From a virus, in the IMG/VR virus record IMGVR_UViG_3300020027_000015, positions 1 through 47,140 of that record: a stretch of DNA of 47,140 bases; one strand, written 5' to 3'. The translations under genes were made by a program, and so were the position numbers. The notes beneath the pieces were generated by a model that ran no database searches, had not been told where the DNA came from, and was given only the letters and a program-made list of their open reading frames with translations. Of the stretch, positions 15,702 to 25,168 are shown in pieces; within the stretch, counting starts at the first letter, position 1; each line of letters begins with the position of its first letter.

Positions 15702-16495
15702 TGGCCGATTTCGGCACGCTCTATCGGGATGCGCTCGATACGGAGCTCGGCTCCAACGATAGCGCCGTGCTGTTCACGACGGCCCGGCGGAAGCATGCCG
15801 TCAACGAAGGGATGCGCCAGTTTGCGGACCTGACTGAATGTGTCATCCGGCAATCGAGCGTCACGCTGTCCTCCGGCGCGCGTGAATTCAATCTACTGTC
15901 GACGGCGGTGTTGCCGGGGAGCTCCAATGCGGGCTTTCTGCGCGTGGCGGATCAGGGCCCGGCGTATCTCGTCTCAGACTCCAACAGCAACCTGCAGACC
16001 ATCGCAGGCGATGACTTTCCCGAACGCGATGTGGCGTGGCTCGATGCGGCGGATCCAGGCTGGCGCTCGACGCATTGCGGGACGCCCTCCGGGTGGTACC
16101 TGCGCCGTGATGCCGGGACACTCAACTTCGGTCTGAATCGGCCGGCGGATATTTCGACGGCGCAATCGGGCGAGCTCTTGATTCCGTACGTCGTGAACCC
16201 CAGTTCGATGAGCACGCTGACCGATGTGCCGTTCAACTTCGGGGGCGTGGTGCGAACCGATCTCAGCCCGTATCACGCGGCGCTCGTGCATTACGCCGCG
16301 CACGATCTGGAAAAGCTACGCAAGGATCCCGAGGCGAGCGATCGGCAATTACAGAAGTTTCTCGGCTACGTGCAGCGGTATATCCAAGCCGTCAAACCCA
16401 AAGGGGCCAAGAGCTTACGACAACAGCGCAGCTACTTCCAGAATGCGCGCGGCATGCGGGAGGCGGGCTCACCGCGAGCGCCGTGGTGGCGATGA
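15701..16495 (+). CDS. Head-tail adaptor protein (podovirus tail-tubular-A-like, DUF6682-like)
   Basis: A 264-residue protein. The N-terminal helices (FGTLYRDALDTELGSNDSAVLFTTARRKHAVNEGMRQF), a central beta insert and C-terminal helices (HYAAHDLEKLRKDPEASDRQLQKFLGYVQRY) match the layout of phage adaptor proteins that attach under the portal. Presence of this type, together with no tail-tube or sheath gene, is the main argument for a short-tailed virion. Confidence 0.7.
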   Translation: MADFGTLYRDALDTELGSNDSAVLFTTARRKHAVNEGMRQFADLTECVIRQSSVTLSSGAREFNLLSTAVLPGSSNAGFLRVADQGPAYLVSDSNSNLQTIAGDDFPERDVAWLDAADPGWRSTHCGTPSGWYLRRDAGTLNFGLNRPADISTAQSGELLIPYVVNPSSMSTLTDVPFNFGGVVRTDLSPYHAALVHYAAHDLEKLRKDPEASDRQLQKFLGYVQRYIQAVKPKGAKSLRQQRSYFQNARGMREAGSPRAPWWR

Positions 16496-16656
16496 CAGTC
16501 ACATTCAAGTGTGGCCACAGCGTGACGCTCCCACGGGACGTAAAAACGGCGCCGGTCTGTGACTGCGGTGAACGCATCGTGACGCGCGTGAGTGATGCCA
16601 CGCCTCGATTTACGGGGACGTGCAAAGGCCCGCTGGTGGAAAAGGTATCCGCATGA
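16492..16656 (+). CDS. 54-residue zinc-ribbon-like protein
   Basis: ATG overlaps the adaptor stop (ATGA). The sequence has KCGH at residues 6-9, CDCGE at 23-27 and a later TCKGP, fitting a four-ligand zinc ribbon. The motif RFTGTCKGP near the C-terminus recurs in small phage proteins at this site. Function unknown. It overlaps the next gene by four bases. Confidence 0.6.
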   Translation: MTVTFKCGHSVTLPRDVKTAPVCDCGERIVTRVSDATPRFTGTCKGPLVEKVSA

Positions 16657-17282
16657 TTACAGGTGGCGTGTCATTTCAGCCGGGGATGCAGGCGCAGCAG
16701 CCGGGCCAGCGCGGCTCCGGATCGCCCGCGTCCAATCCGGTCCAAGAGGCGATCAAGGTGTTGTCGCTGCGCCTGCCGAAAGTGGTCGGCGCGCGCGGGA
16801 TTGCCCCGACGCCGCTCCTCACCTCTGAGGGGTCAGGCGGGAATAGCCGTGTTGACAGCGTAGTCAATCAGGTACTCGCGCGGATGTTCGGCGATGATCC
16901 GGGCGCAGCGGCCGCGCCGTCGCCCAGTTTCGGATCGGAGCCGTCTCAAGCACCGTCGATGCCGAATGCCCCCAGTTTTGGTGGGGATGTGCAGAGTGGC
17001 TTCCGGCCGCAGCGGGAGCAGACGTCCGTGGATCGTGTGCCCGATGATCTGTGGCGGCGTATCCCGAACATCATCATCGGCGATCTGCCGCCTGCGCACT
17101 CTGGCGATTTAATGACCGGGGCGGACGGCCGACCGATGGGTGGTGGCGGTGGCGTGTTCGGCTCACTCCCTGGCACAGATGCGAATCAGCCGCCCGCGGC
17201 GGTGGCGCCGGCTCCCCAGTGGCCGCCGTATGGCTTGCCGAGTTCACCCGAGCCGGCCTTCGAGTCGAATTCGTATCTCTGA
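16653..17282 (+). CDS. Pro/Gly/Ser-rich virion-associated protein
   Basis: A 209-residue protein of low complexity. The one ordered block is VQEAIKVLSLRLPKVVGARGIAPTPLL (about residues 27-53), which I recognise as a conserved motif in environmental podophage proteins, followed by a helix (VDSVVNQVLARMFG). The rest is disordered. It sits between adaptor and nozzle, so it may be an ejection or connector component. The upstream in-frame GTG at 16620 is rejected because 16653 overlaps the previous stop neatly. Confidence 0.6.
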   Translation: MITGGVSFQPGMQAQQPGQRGSGSPASNPVQEAIKVLSLRLPKVVGARGIAPTPLLTSEGSGGNSRVDSVVNQVLARMFGDDPGAAAAPSPSFGSEPSQAPSMPNAPSFGGDVQSGFRPQREQTSVDRVPDDLWRRIPNIIIGDLPPAHSGDLMTGADGRPMGGGGGVFGSLPGTDANQPPAAVAPAPQWPPYGLPSSPEPAFESNSYL

Positions 17283-19180
17283 TGGCGAAGTCCGTCAAGG
17301 CGAACCGGCCGCGCGCGACGTCGGTCTATCAAACCATTCCGGTCACGGACTTGACCGGCGGATTAGACCTGCGTCGATCGCCTACGCTGTTGGGCCCGAC
17401 GCGCTCGCGCGTGTGCCGGAATTTCTCCTTGGCGGAACCCGGCGCGCTCCGCGTGCGTCCTGGCTGGGCGGCGTTCTCGACGGTGCTCTCCACGCGCGCG
17501 GCGCAAGGGGCCGGCCGCATCTATCTCGGCTCGACACAGGGCACGATCGTCGCGCAGCAGGGCAACCTCTACCTCTTACCGGATAACGGCATCTGGCCAA
17601 GTACGTCCGTGTACACGGGTTTGTCGACCGCGGCGCCGGTGTACTTTGTGTTCGATCGCGATCTCGTGGCCGCGCTCGATGGCGTGTCGACGCCGGTCAA
17701 GTCGACGAACCTGACGAACTGGACACGGCTGGGGATCGAACGCTCCTCGGTCGTGTCAACGTTGTCGCTCTCGTCGCAGGCCAGTGATCTCAGCACATCG
17801 GAATTCGGACTGGTCTTTACCTATAAGGACCGGGGCACCAGCTTTGAGTCCGACCCGATCGCCACGCCGAGCACGCTCCGTTTGACGGACACGGGCAACG
17901 CGATCGTGATGAACATCCCGAACTCCACGGATCCGCAAGTGGACGCGATCGTGGCGTACGCGATCAATAAGACCGCGGGAGAATCGGTTTACCGCAAGGC
18001 CAGTTCCGGCGCGCAGAGTGGAGGCGTCTCCAGCACGCTCGTGATCAACTCAAGCGCGTGGGGCGCGAATGACGAGGCGCCGAGCACGCACGGGACACCG
18101 CCGAAGATTGCCTTCGGGGTGAACTGGAAGAATCGCTGGTGGGCGCGCTCAGCGGAGTTCCCGACGCGGCTCTACTTCACGGAGATTTTTCAGCCCCAAG
18201 GCTGGCCGGCACTCTACTACATCGACTTGCCCTTCCAGAATGGCGAAGAGATCAATGCGCTCCAACCACTGGGCGATACGTTGCTCGTGCTCGGGGCCTC
18301 GCAGATCTTCCTCGTGATTGGTCAAACGTCGCTGGACTTCGAAGTGCGCCCGTCACTCGGCGCGCAGTCCGGAGCCGTGGGGCCGAAGGCCGTGTCCCTG
18401 ATCGAAGCGGGCGTGGCCCATGCTTCGGCGGAAGGCGTGTTCATCTTCGACGGAGCAAGCGATCGCCTGCTCACGCACGATCTGACGCCTGGGTGGAAGG
18501 ATATGGTGGGCAACTCGCCTTCCACGGCCGTCCAGCGCATTCCATTGGTCTACGACTGGCACCAGAAAGAATTACGGGTGGCGGTGCCGCGGCTCTACCC
18601 GACGATCAGTGCCGGCGAATGGATCTTGGATCTGAATCGCACGCGCGAACAGAACGAACCGGCCTGGGCGGAAACCGACCGCACAATCCTCCACTACATC
18701 TTCTGGGAGGGCGACGAACCTGTGAGCGGCAACCGCGGACGGCTACAGAGTCTGCCCTCCAGCGCGGTCAAGGTGTTTGACGAATCGGTCGGCACGACCG
18801 CAGATGGCCTGGACATGAGCGCGGAGTACGACGGGCCGACGTTCGCGGCAGGGATCAATCGCGCGCGCTACACCGACCTCCATATCGAGTACGAACCTCA
18901 TGGCGGGGACTTCACCGTGGAGACGCTGGTGGACGGCGTGAGCCAAGGCCAGATTGCGATCGCGATGGGCGCCGGGCTGGCGACGTACGGCGAAGCGGTC
19001 TACGGCATCGACAGTTACGGCGGGGCGGGACGGCGGAAAGCTTACACCCCGCTCCCAATTAGCAGTGAGGGCCGCAACGTGCAGCAAAAGTTTGTGTACG
19101 CGGGGCAGGAATCGGCCGCACTCTTTACGTACGCGATCGGCATGGTACCAGAGCCGAACCCGCGTCAAATCAGCGAGTAG
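17282..19180 (+). CDS. Putative tail nozzle/hub protein
   Basis: A 632-residue protein from ATG 17282 (ATGG overlapping the previous TGA). It is all-beta in pattern, beginning YQTIPVTDLTGGLDLRRSPTLLG, RNFSLAEPGALRVRPGW, and with blade-like repeats (AQGAGRIYLGSTQGTIVAQQGNLYLLPDNG; ASAEGVFIFDGASDRLLT). Large beta-propeller-like proteins directly after the adaptor are tail nozzles in T7-like and related podoviruses. The assignment is by size, fold pattern and position, not by a specific motif. Confidence 0.6.
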   Translation: MAKSVKANRPRATSVYQTIPVTDLTGGLDLRRSPTLLGPTRSRVCRNFSLAEPGALRVRPGWAAFSTVLSTRAAQGAGRIYLGSTQGTIVAQQGNLYLLPDNGIWPSTSVYTGLSTAAPVYFVFDRDLVAALDGVSTPVKSTNLTNWTRLGIERSSVVSTLSLSSQASDLSTSEFGLVFTYKDRGTSFESDPIATPSTLRLTDTGNAIVMNIPNSTDPQVDAIVAYAINKTAGESVYRKASSGAQSGGVSSTLVINSSAWGANDEAPSTHGTPPKIAFGVNWKNRWWARSAEFPTRLYFTEIFQPQGWPALYYIDLPFQNGEEINALQPLGDTLLVLGASQIFLVIGQTSLDFEVRPSLGAQSGAVGPKAVSLIEAGVAHASAEGVFIFDGASDRLLTHDLTPGWKDMVGNSPSTAVQRIPLVYDWHQKELRVAVPRLYPTISAGEWILDLNRTREQNEPAWAETDRTILHYIFWEGDEPVSGNRGRLQSLPSSAVKVFDESVGTTADGLDMSAEYDGPTFAAGINRARYTDLHIEYEPHGGDFTVETLVDGVSQGQIAIAMGAGLATYGEAVYGIDSYGGAGRRKAYTPLPISSEGRNVQQKFVYAGQESAALFTYAIGMVPEPNPRQISE

Positions 19181-19183
19181 ACG

Positions 19184-20254
19184 ATGGCAGCGAGCTACCC
19201 AACCAGCGCCAAGGCGTTCACGACCAAGAACAATGGTCCCGGCAACACCATTGACGCCTCGCACGTCAACGACCTGCAGGCGGAAGTCACGGCGGTTGAG
19301 CAGGACTTGATTGCGGGCCTGCCTGCGGTGCGTGGGGGTACCGGGAATACAACGGCGGGCACGCTCGGGCAAGTGCTCACCTCCACCGGCACGGCGTATA
19401 CGCCCCAAGACCCGGTGGCGGCACGGTTTGCATGTCAGGGGCGGCTCTCGTTAACCACGGGCGTGCCGATCACATCTGGTGACGTCACGGCGGCCACGAC
19501 GCTCTACTGGGCGCTCTATCAGGGCAATCAGATTGGGTTGTATACCGGAACCGCGTGGGTCGCGCCGACTGTTGCGGAGTTGTCGATTCCGGTCCCGGCC
19601 ACCACGAACCAGATGTACGACGTGTTCGTGGACTACAACGCCGGTACGCCGCAACTCTCGCTCACGGCGTGGACGAATGACACCACGCGCGCGACGGCGT
19701 TGATCTTACAGGACGGCATACTGGTCTTGTCGGGGAGCCTCGAGAAGCGCTATGTCGGCTCGTTTCGTACGACTGGCGTGTCTGGGCAAACCGAAGATAG
19801 CGCGCTCAAGCACTACGTCTGGAATTACTACCACCGCGCGCCTCGGAAACTGCGCGTCACCGATGCCACGAATTCATGGGTCTACAGCACGGCCACGATT
19901 CGGCAAGCTAACGCCGCGGCGGCGAATCAGGTGGAAGTGGTCGTCGGGGTCGCGGAGGTGCGCGTGGATCTCCTCGCAATCTCGGCCACGAGTTCCGCGG
20001 CGAGTGTGGGCGTGAAGGCGACCGGCATCGGCCAGAACAGTACGACGGCATTTGCCGCGGATCAGATCGGCGGGGCCTCAGGGGCCACGACGGTTATTTT
20101 GCAGCAGAGCGCGCGGCTGGTGACGATGCCGGCGATCGGGTTCTCGTTCTTCGCCTGGTTGGAGTCTGGGTCGGCTGGGACGGATACCTGGTATGGCGAC
20201 AACGGGGACGCCGCGCTGATGCAGTCCGGTTTGAGCGGCGTGATCGATGGCTAG
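19184..20254 (+). CDS. Tail fibre protein
   Basis: A 356-residue protein. The N-terminus has an attachment-helix region (NTIDASHVNDLQAEVTAVEQDLI) followed by the classic fibre linker VRGGTGNTTAGTLGQVLTSTGTAY, which occurs in many tail fibres. The C-terminal half is a beta-rich, probably receptor-binding domain. It lies after the nozzle and overlaps the next gene by eight bases. Confidence 0.75.
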   Translation: MAASYPTSAKAFTTKNNGPGNTIDASHVNDLQAEVTAVEQDLIAGLPAVRGGTGNTTAGTLGQVLTSTGTAYTPQDPVAARFACQGRLSLTTGVPITSGDVTAATTLYWALYQGNQIGLYTGTAWVAPTVAELSIPVPATTNQMYDVFVDYNAGTPQLSLTAWTNDTTRATALILQDGILVLSGSLEKRYVGSFRTTGVSGQTEDSALKHYVWNYYHRAPRKLRVTDATNSWVYSTATIRQANAAAANQVEVVVGVAEVRVDLLAISATSSAASVGVKATGIGQNSTTAFAADQIGGASGATTVILQQSARLVTMPAIGFSFFAWLESGSAGTDTWYGDNGDAALMQSGLSGVIDG

Positions 20255-20609
20255 CATCGGTGGCGTTGAAGCGTATCTCGGCTCTCTGGAACCGGCCGTC
20301 AAGCTGGCGATGCAGCAGATCTTCCGGTACGTGCTGGGGAACCTGCAGTTTGGCGCGGTGGAGCATCAGACGCGCGCGACGAACTTTCAGGCGTACTGGT
20401 TGACGGGCACGACGCCGACGAATGCGAACGAGGAGTTTTCGATTGCGCACGGCTTGAGCAGCGCGCCGAATTTTCTCTTTCCGGTGGCGGCGTTGAATCA
20501 GATCGGCTCGCAGACCGTGCCGCTCACCGTGACGCGCGCGGCGGATGCGAACCGGATCTATTTGCGATCGAGTAGCACGGGGGCGGCGATTGCCCTGTTG
20601 GTTGGGTGA
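20247..20609 (+). CDS. Small fibre-associated structural protein
   Basis: A 120-residue protein. An N-terminal helix (VKLAMQQIFRYVLGNLQFGAVEHQTRATNFQAYWL) is followed by a beta-domain of 'SLGRVPTGF'-like type (IAHGLSSAPNFLFPV...RSSSTGAAIALLVG), a fold commonly placed at the tip or base of fibres. It overlaps the fibre gene, so probably works with it. Confidence 0.6.
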   Translation: MASIGGVEAYLGSLEPAVKLAMQQIFRYVLGNLQFGAVEHQTRATNFQAYWLTGTTPTNANEEFSIAHGLSSAPNFLFPVAALNQIGSQTVPLTVTRAADANRIYLRSSSTGAAIALLVG

Positions 20610-20611
20610 GG

Positions 20612-21424
20612 ATGAGCGAACAGCCTGAGCGTATCGAACGGCGCATCTGCATCATGGGCACGGCCCCGACGTGGAAGGACATCGCGTGGGACGATCCGAC
20701 GCTCGAGGTGTGGGCGCTCAATGACGCGTATGTACTGAACCCGCGTCGGGTCGATCGCTGGTTTGATCTCCATCCGCTCGACAAGATGTATTTCGCCAGC
20801 AAGAGCAAGAAGGTCATGGCGCATCAAGTGCCCGCGGGGTTCTTCGTGCGACCGGAGGGGCATCTGCAGTGGCTCCGTTCGCAGACGATCCCAGTCTACG
20901 TGCAGGATGCCGCGGCGCTCGGCACGCGCAGTGCGGTGACGTTTCCGCGTGCGCAGGTGGAGCAGACCATCGGGCCGTTCTTCGCGAGTTCGCCCGCGTG
21001 GATGGTGGGACTGGCCCTGCTCGAGGGCGTGACCGAGCTCCACGTCTACGGGATTCATCTCGCGACGGAATGGGAGTACCTGAAGCAGAAGCCGAACCTG
21101 TTGTTTCTGCTGGGACTTGCGGCCGGGCGCGGCGTCAAGATCGTGCTCCCGAAGGGTTCGCCACTATTGGCGGAGACCCATCAGTACGCGTACGAAGAAG
21201 ACCCGGACGTTCCGAAAGTGGCCGTGCAGCGCAAGATGAGCGGACTGCAGCAGCAGCGGGATCTACTGGCGAAGCAATTACAGCAGCGGCCGTGGTATCG
21301 CCGGCCGGATTCGAATCTGGCATCGCGGTTGTCGTGGCTCAATGCCCAACTGCTGGATGCGCAACTGGAAGTGCAACACGTCATCGCGGGCCGTGCGCCT
21401 GCGGGGGAAAGGAGCGATGCCTGA
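20612..21424 (+). CDS. Rossmann-like conserved phage protein
   Basis: A 270-residue protein from ATG 20612 (GTGAGG just upstream). CIMGTAPTWKDIAWDDPTLE, then VWALNDAYVL and RWFDLHP, then ELHVYGIHLATEWEYLKQKP, suggest an alpha/beta nucleotide- or sugar-binding fold; the start resembles DUF115/sialyltransferase-like Rossmann domains, but I cannot assign an enzyme. A C-terminal coiled coil follows. Unusual as a non-structural-looking gene in the tail operon; it could act on virion glycans together with the 28-32 kb module. Confidence 0.5.
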   Translation: MSEQPERIERRICIMGTAPTWKDIAWDDPTLEVWALNDAYVLNPRRVDRWFDLHPLDKMYFASKSKKVMAHQVPAGFFVRPEGHLQWLRSQTIPVYVQDAAALGTRSAVTFPRAQVEQTIGPFFASSPAWMVGLALLEGVTELHVYGIHLATEWEYLKQKPNLLFLLGLAAGRGVKIVLPKGSPLLAETHQYAYEEDPDVPKVAVQRKMSGLQQQRDLLAKQLQQRPWYRRPDSNLASRLSWLNAQLLDAQLEVQHVIAGRAPAGERSDA

Positions 21425-22091
21425 CTTTGGCGACAACGTAAATCCGGACGGGCGATATAGCTATTCCGATCCGGCATTGGATCCCACGCGTATGACTGAT
21501 CCGGCGCAGATTGCGGCGTATCGATCAAAGCGGAAACGGGATGCGATTCTCGGCATTCTCGCCACGCTTGGGGCAACGACGGGACTCGGTGCGCTCGGTG
21601 GCGCGCTGGCGGGCGGCGGGGCCACGGCGGCGGCCGGGGCGCTCCCGGCGATTGAAGGAGGCGCGCCGTGGGCGGTCACACCGTTTGCGGGTAGTGCGAG
21701 CATGGTGCCTACGGGCGCGGCGGCGGTCGGGGGCTCGGTTGGGGCGGGGGCGCTGGCCGGGGCGGGTGGTGAGGTGGCGAATCACGTCATGGACGGTGGG
21801 GACAGTGGCGGCGTCGGGGATGGTGGCGGCCTTGGTGGCATGTTCGGGGACATGAGCGGCAAGGATATCGCGGCGCTCGTCGCGGCGCTCGGCGGCACGA
21901 TCGGCGGCGCGCTCTCAGATCGTCCGAACAACACGCCCTCGGCGGCCACGATGGACCCCGCGATCAAGAACTTGATCGAGATGCAGACCAAGCGCATGAA
22001 TCAACAGCAGCCCCTGTATGACTCGGCGCTGTCGATGGCGAATGGACTTTTGCCGACTGAGTATCAGAACGGCGGTCGGGGGCGGGGTTAA
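21417..22091 (+). CDS. Gly/Ala-rich membrane-active internal virion protein
   Basis: A 224-residue protein. After a polar start, residues about 38-130 are almost all Gly/Ala/Val (AILGILATLGATTGLGALGGALAGGGATAAAGALPAI and more) and could insert in membranes; a second such stretch is DIAALVAALGGTIGGAL. The C-terminus is helical. Proteins like this between tail and ejection genes are thought to form the DNA channel across the envelope. The ATG at 21417 follows AAAGGA and overlaps the previous gene. Confidence 0.6.
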   Translation: MPDFGDNVNPDGRYSYSDPALDPTRMTDPAQIAAYRSKRKRDAILGILATLGATTGLGALGGALAGGGATAAAGALPAIEGGAPWAVTPFAGSASMVPTGAAAVGGSVGAGALAGAGGEVANHVMDGGDSGGVGDGGGLGGMFGDMSGKDIAALVAALGGTIGGALSDRPNNTPSAATMDPAIKNLIEMQTKRMNQQQPLYDSALSMANGLLPTEYQNGGRGRG

Positions 22092-23776
22092 TGGCAGCCG
22101 TCGATCTCGGCGGCGGTGACGCGCAACGGCTGCGCGGCGCGTATAACCAGAGCCTTCGGCGCGATGCCTCCGATGATGAGCTGACCGGCTGGCTGAGTGG
22201 CGGCTACGGTGGCGGCGGTGTCGATGATTGGATTCGGCAAATTCAAGGCTCCCATGAGGCGCAGCAGTACCAGCAGCCGCCCCAGACGCCGACACTCGGC
22301 CCGTCGCCGGGTGAGAACTATACGATGCCGACGAGTGATCCGACGCCGAGTGGCGGCGGGGATCCCTTCGCGCAGATTGAACAGTGGTATCAGCAGTTCC
22401 TCGGTCGTGGCACGGGTCAGGATGATGCGCAAAGCTGGCTGAGTGGCGCCTATGGCTGGGGCGATGCCAGTAACATGCAGGGCATCTACAACGGCATTGC
22501 TGGATCAGCGGAGGCGCGCAATCGCCCAGGCGCCCAGCCGCCCACGGCGACAGGCGCCCCCACCGCGCCTTCTCATAATCTCGATTGGTGGAGCGCGCAA
22601 GGCGTCCCGCAGTCGGAGATGTTCGACCTCACCACCGGGCAGATTAAGCCCGGCTGGCAGCGTACCGCGCAAGGCTACGAACGCACGGGCGGTACGGGCG
22701 CCGTCTCCGCTCCAGCGGGTGGCAACTTCCAGCAGTGGTTTAGCACGCTCACCAACGGTAAGCGCGTCTCCCCGAAGACCCTGAAAGAACTCGAACCCAC
22801 ACTGAATCAGTACGGGATCAAACTCGGCCCGCTCAATGGTCGTGGTTTTACGGACGGCATCATTCTTCCCGATGGCTCGTTCGTCGATGTGATTCTCTCC
22901 GCGACGGAAGACAGCGGCACTGGCTGGGGCTGGATCACTGGCGGCGGCGGGAATTCCTCGCTGAATATGCCCGGTGGGCAGTACTCCGATCAGTACACGG
23001 CGCTGCTGGAGATGATGCTGAAACAGCGCATGCAGTCGCTGAATCAGCCGGTCAACGATCCCAACCGCGCGATGTACGAAATGATGCTCAAGTCGCGTGC
23101 GGACGCGCTGGGCGGAGCCAATACGCAGGTCGATCAGTTAATGAAGTACTTGCAAGAGCGCTTCACGGACCTGAAGGGGCCGGGCTATACCGGCGCCGAA
23201 AACGAAGTCATCCGCACGCAAGCCCTTGATCCGATGGAGTCGGATCGCAATGCGGCGAAGAAGCGCGTCACCGAACGACTGTCCGCGCGCGGCCTCTCGC
23301 CGGATTCTGGCATCTACCAGCAGGCGTTACTCGAGGTCGACAAGGCGTTTGATGCGATGCGCGGGGAAACCCAAGGCGCCCTCGCCAGTAACGAACTCGC
23401 ACGCCGGGAGGATCGCTCGCAGCGCGCGCAGACCATTGGCGCGCAACTGGTGGACATTCCCAATGCCCGCGCGCGGGAGCAGTTGGACGTGTTCTCCGTG
23501 CTCGAACAACTCTCGCAGACGATGCGCAGTGAAGAAGATGCGCGCGCGCGGGAGGGACTGGGCTACGCCGGTGTGCTCTCCGATCTCGGCCCGCAGCGGT
23601 TGCAGTTGGCGTTACAGGCCATGGGGGCTGGTGGCTCTCCGGAGTCACTCGGTAATTCGTTGTTCAATATGGCGAACCTGAATCAGAACGCAGCCTTGTT
23701 GAATCGATCGAATAGCGGGAGCTTGTGGAGTGGACTCGGATCGATTGCGGCCATCTTGTCGCAGTCGGGGCGGTAG
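22091..23776 (+). CDS. Internal virion/ejection-type protein with DUF4214-like repeats
   Basis: A 561-residue protein. Two DUF4214-like units occur near the N-terminus, each 'Y...L.R.ASDDEL.GWLSGGYGGG...W...I..S.EA' (about residues 17-55 and 98-138). The middle has a beta insert (GIKLGPLNGRGFTDGIILPDGSFVDVI), then a long helical C-terminal half. It is the second gene of the internal-virion block; its TAATG start overlaps the previous stop. Confidence 0.6.
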   Translation: MAAVDLGGGDAQRLRGAYNQSLRRDASDDELTGWLSGGYGGGGVDDWIRQIQGSHEAQQYQQPPQTPTLGPSPGENYTMPTSDPTPSGGGDPFAQIEQWYQQFLGRGTGQDDAQSWLSGAYGWGDASNMQGIYNGIAGSAEARNRPGAQPPTATGAPTAPSHNLDWWSAQGVPQSEMFDLTTGQIKPGWQRTAQGYERTGGTGAVSAPAGGNFQQWFSTLTNGKRVSPKTLKELEPTLNQYGIKLGPLNGRGFTDGIILPDGSFVDVILSATEDSGTGWGWITGGGGNSSLNMPGGQYSDQYTALLEMMLKQRMQSLNQPVNDPNRAMYEMMLKSRADALGGANTQVDQLMKYLQERFTDLKGPGYTGAENEVIRTQALDPMESDRNAAKKRVTERLSARGLSPDSGIYQQALLEVDKAFDAMRGETQGALASNELARREDRSQRAQTIGAQLVDIPNARAREQLDVFSVLEQLSQTMRSEEDARAREGLGYAGVLSDLGPQRLQLALQAMGAGGSPESLGNSLFNMANLNQNAALLNRSNSGSLWSGLGSIAAILSQSGR

Positions 23777-23779
23777 ACG

Positions 23780-25168
23780 ATGCAGGACTGGCTCTCCCAA
23801 CTGATCTCGCTCGCGCCGGGCATGGCGGCCGGCGCCAAGGGCAATGGCGATGGTATGCGCCAGTTCATGGAGGCGTATCAGCGCACATCCGCGCAGTTAC
23901 AAGACCAAACGCGTCAGAAACAACTCATGACGCAGCAGGGCGAAGATCGCACGCGGATGATCACGCGGCAGGATGCGGCCGATGCGGAACACCGCCAAGA
24001 CCGTGCGGCCCTGGCAACCCAGCGCGGTCAAGCCGATGCGCTGCAGACACTCTCGATTCCCGGCCAACTCGCGGAACTCGGCGGCACGGCGGACACCGAA
24101 CAGGATGCACGACGCCTGATTGAAAGCGTCATGCCGCGGCTGTTGTCGGCCTTCGGGCAAGACACGATGGCGATGGGTGAACCGGCCGTGGAAATGGCTG
24201 GGCGTACGATCACGGCTCGTCAGAAGCGGCAAGTCAAAGACTTTGTGGACTCGGCACTCAAGACCTCGCACGTCGCCGATAACCCTGACGCCGATCCGGA
24301 GATTACCAACCTTCCCGCGCATCTGCAGAATATTCTCGGGAAAGGGGCGGCGAAGCTCAGCGAGCTCCAGCAGTTTGCGGAGTTGCCGGTGGGTAAGACA
24401 GCAGGCAAACCCTCGGATGATGTCTCGCTGCAGCAGAAGGACATGCTCGTTAACGGCAAGCTGACTCCGGTCAACTTCAATCCCAAGACTGGCACCTACA
24501 CCGACCAGTCGGGTGCTCCTGTGCGGACGGAAGCCGTGCCGCCGCGGCCGCTGTCCAGTATCGATGGTCGCTCGCCGGCCGCCGTGGCCACGTTCAATCA
24601 GATCGCCTCGCAGTATCAGCGCTCCCCGCTGACGAATGCGGCCGATCGCACGATCGTGTTGAAGGATGCGGCGGCGGCGATCAAGCGCGATCCCGCGAAC
24701 GCGTCCAATCAGATGGCGCTCGCATATTCCTACATTCAGGCGCTGGACACGTATCAAAGCGCGGTGCGCGAGGGCGAACTCCAGAACCTTGGCGCACTCG
24801 CGACACGGTGGCAGCAGTTACAGGTGGAAGCCAATCGCGTAGCCACCTCGGGCGCATTCATGCCGCCTGACGTCGCGAAGGCGATCGCGGAAGCCTCGGA
24901 TCGATTGGTGCAGACGATTGAATCTGGACGCAATCAAAAGCGCGCTGAGTTCGGCGCGCGCGCGAAAGCCTCTGGCGTTGGGGATTTGTGGAATGAGTTT
25001 ATTTCTGCAATCCCTGGTAGCGTTCCGAGCCCACAACCCTCGCCAACTCAGCGTCCAGCCCCGAAAGTGGGCACCACGGTTCGTAACAAAAAGACCGGGG
25101 AACTCGTGGAAGTCACTGGCGTGCGTCCGGACGGCTCCGTGATCGTCAAGCCGCTGGTGAAACAGTAA
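23780..25168 (+). CDS. Long helical internal virion-type protein
   Basis: A 462-residue, Gln/Ala-rich protein with predicted long helices throughout (RQDAADAEHRQDRAALATQ; YIQALDTYQSAVREGELQNL), and a C-terminal short beta domain (GTTVRNKKTGELVEVTGVRPDGSVIV). Size and composition fit ejection proteins packed in the head of podoviruses. No catalytic motif was seen. Confidence 0.55.
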   Translation: MQDWLSQLISLAPGMAAGAKGNGDGMRQFMEAYQRTSAQLQDQTRQKQLMTQQGEDRTRMITRQDAADAEHRQDRAALATQRGQADALQTLSIPGQLAELGGTADTEQDARRLIESVMPRLLSAFGQDTMAMGEPAVEMAGRTITARQKRQVKDFVDSALKTSHVADNPDADPEITNLPAHLQNILGKGAAKLSELQQFAELPVGKTAGKPSDDVSLQQKDMLVNGKLTPVNFNPKTGTYTDQSGAPVRTEAVPPRPLSSIDGRSPAAVATFNQIASQYQRSPLTNAADRTIVLKDAAAAIKRDPANASNQMALAYSYIQALDTYQSAVREGELQNLGALATRWQQLQVEANRVATSGAFMPPDVAKAIAEASDRLVQTIESGRNQKRAEFGARAKASGVGDLWNEFISAIPGSVPSPQPSPTQRPAPKVGTTVRNKKTGELVEVTGVRPDGSVIVKPLVKQ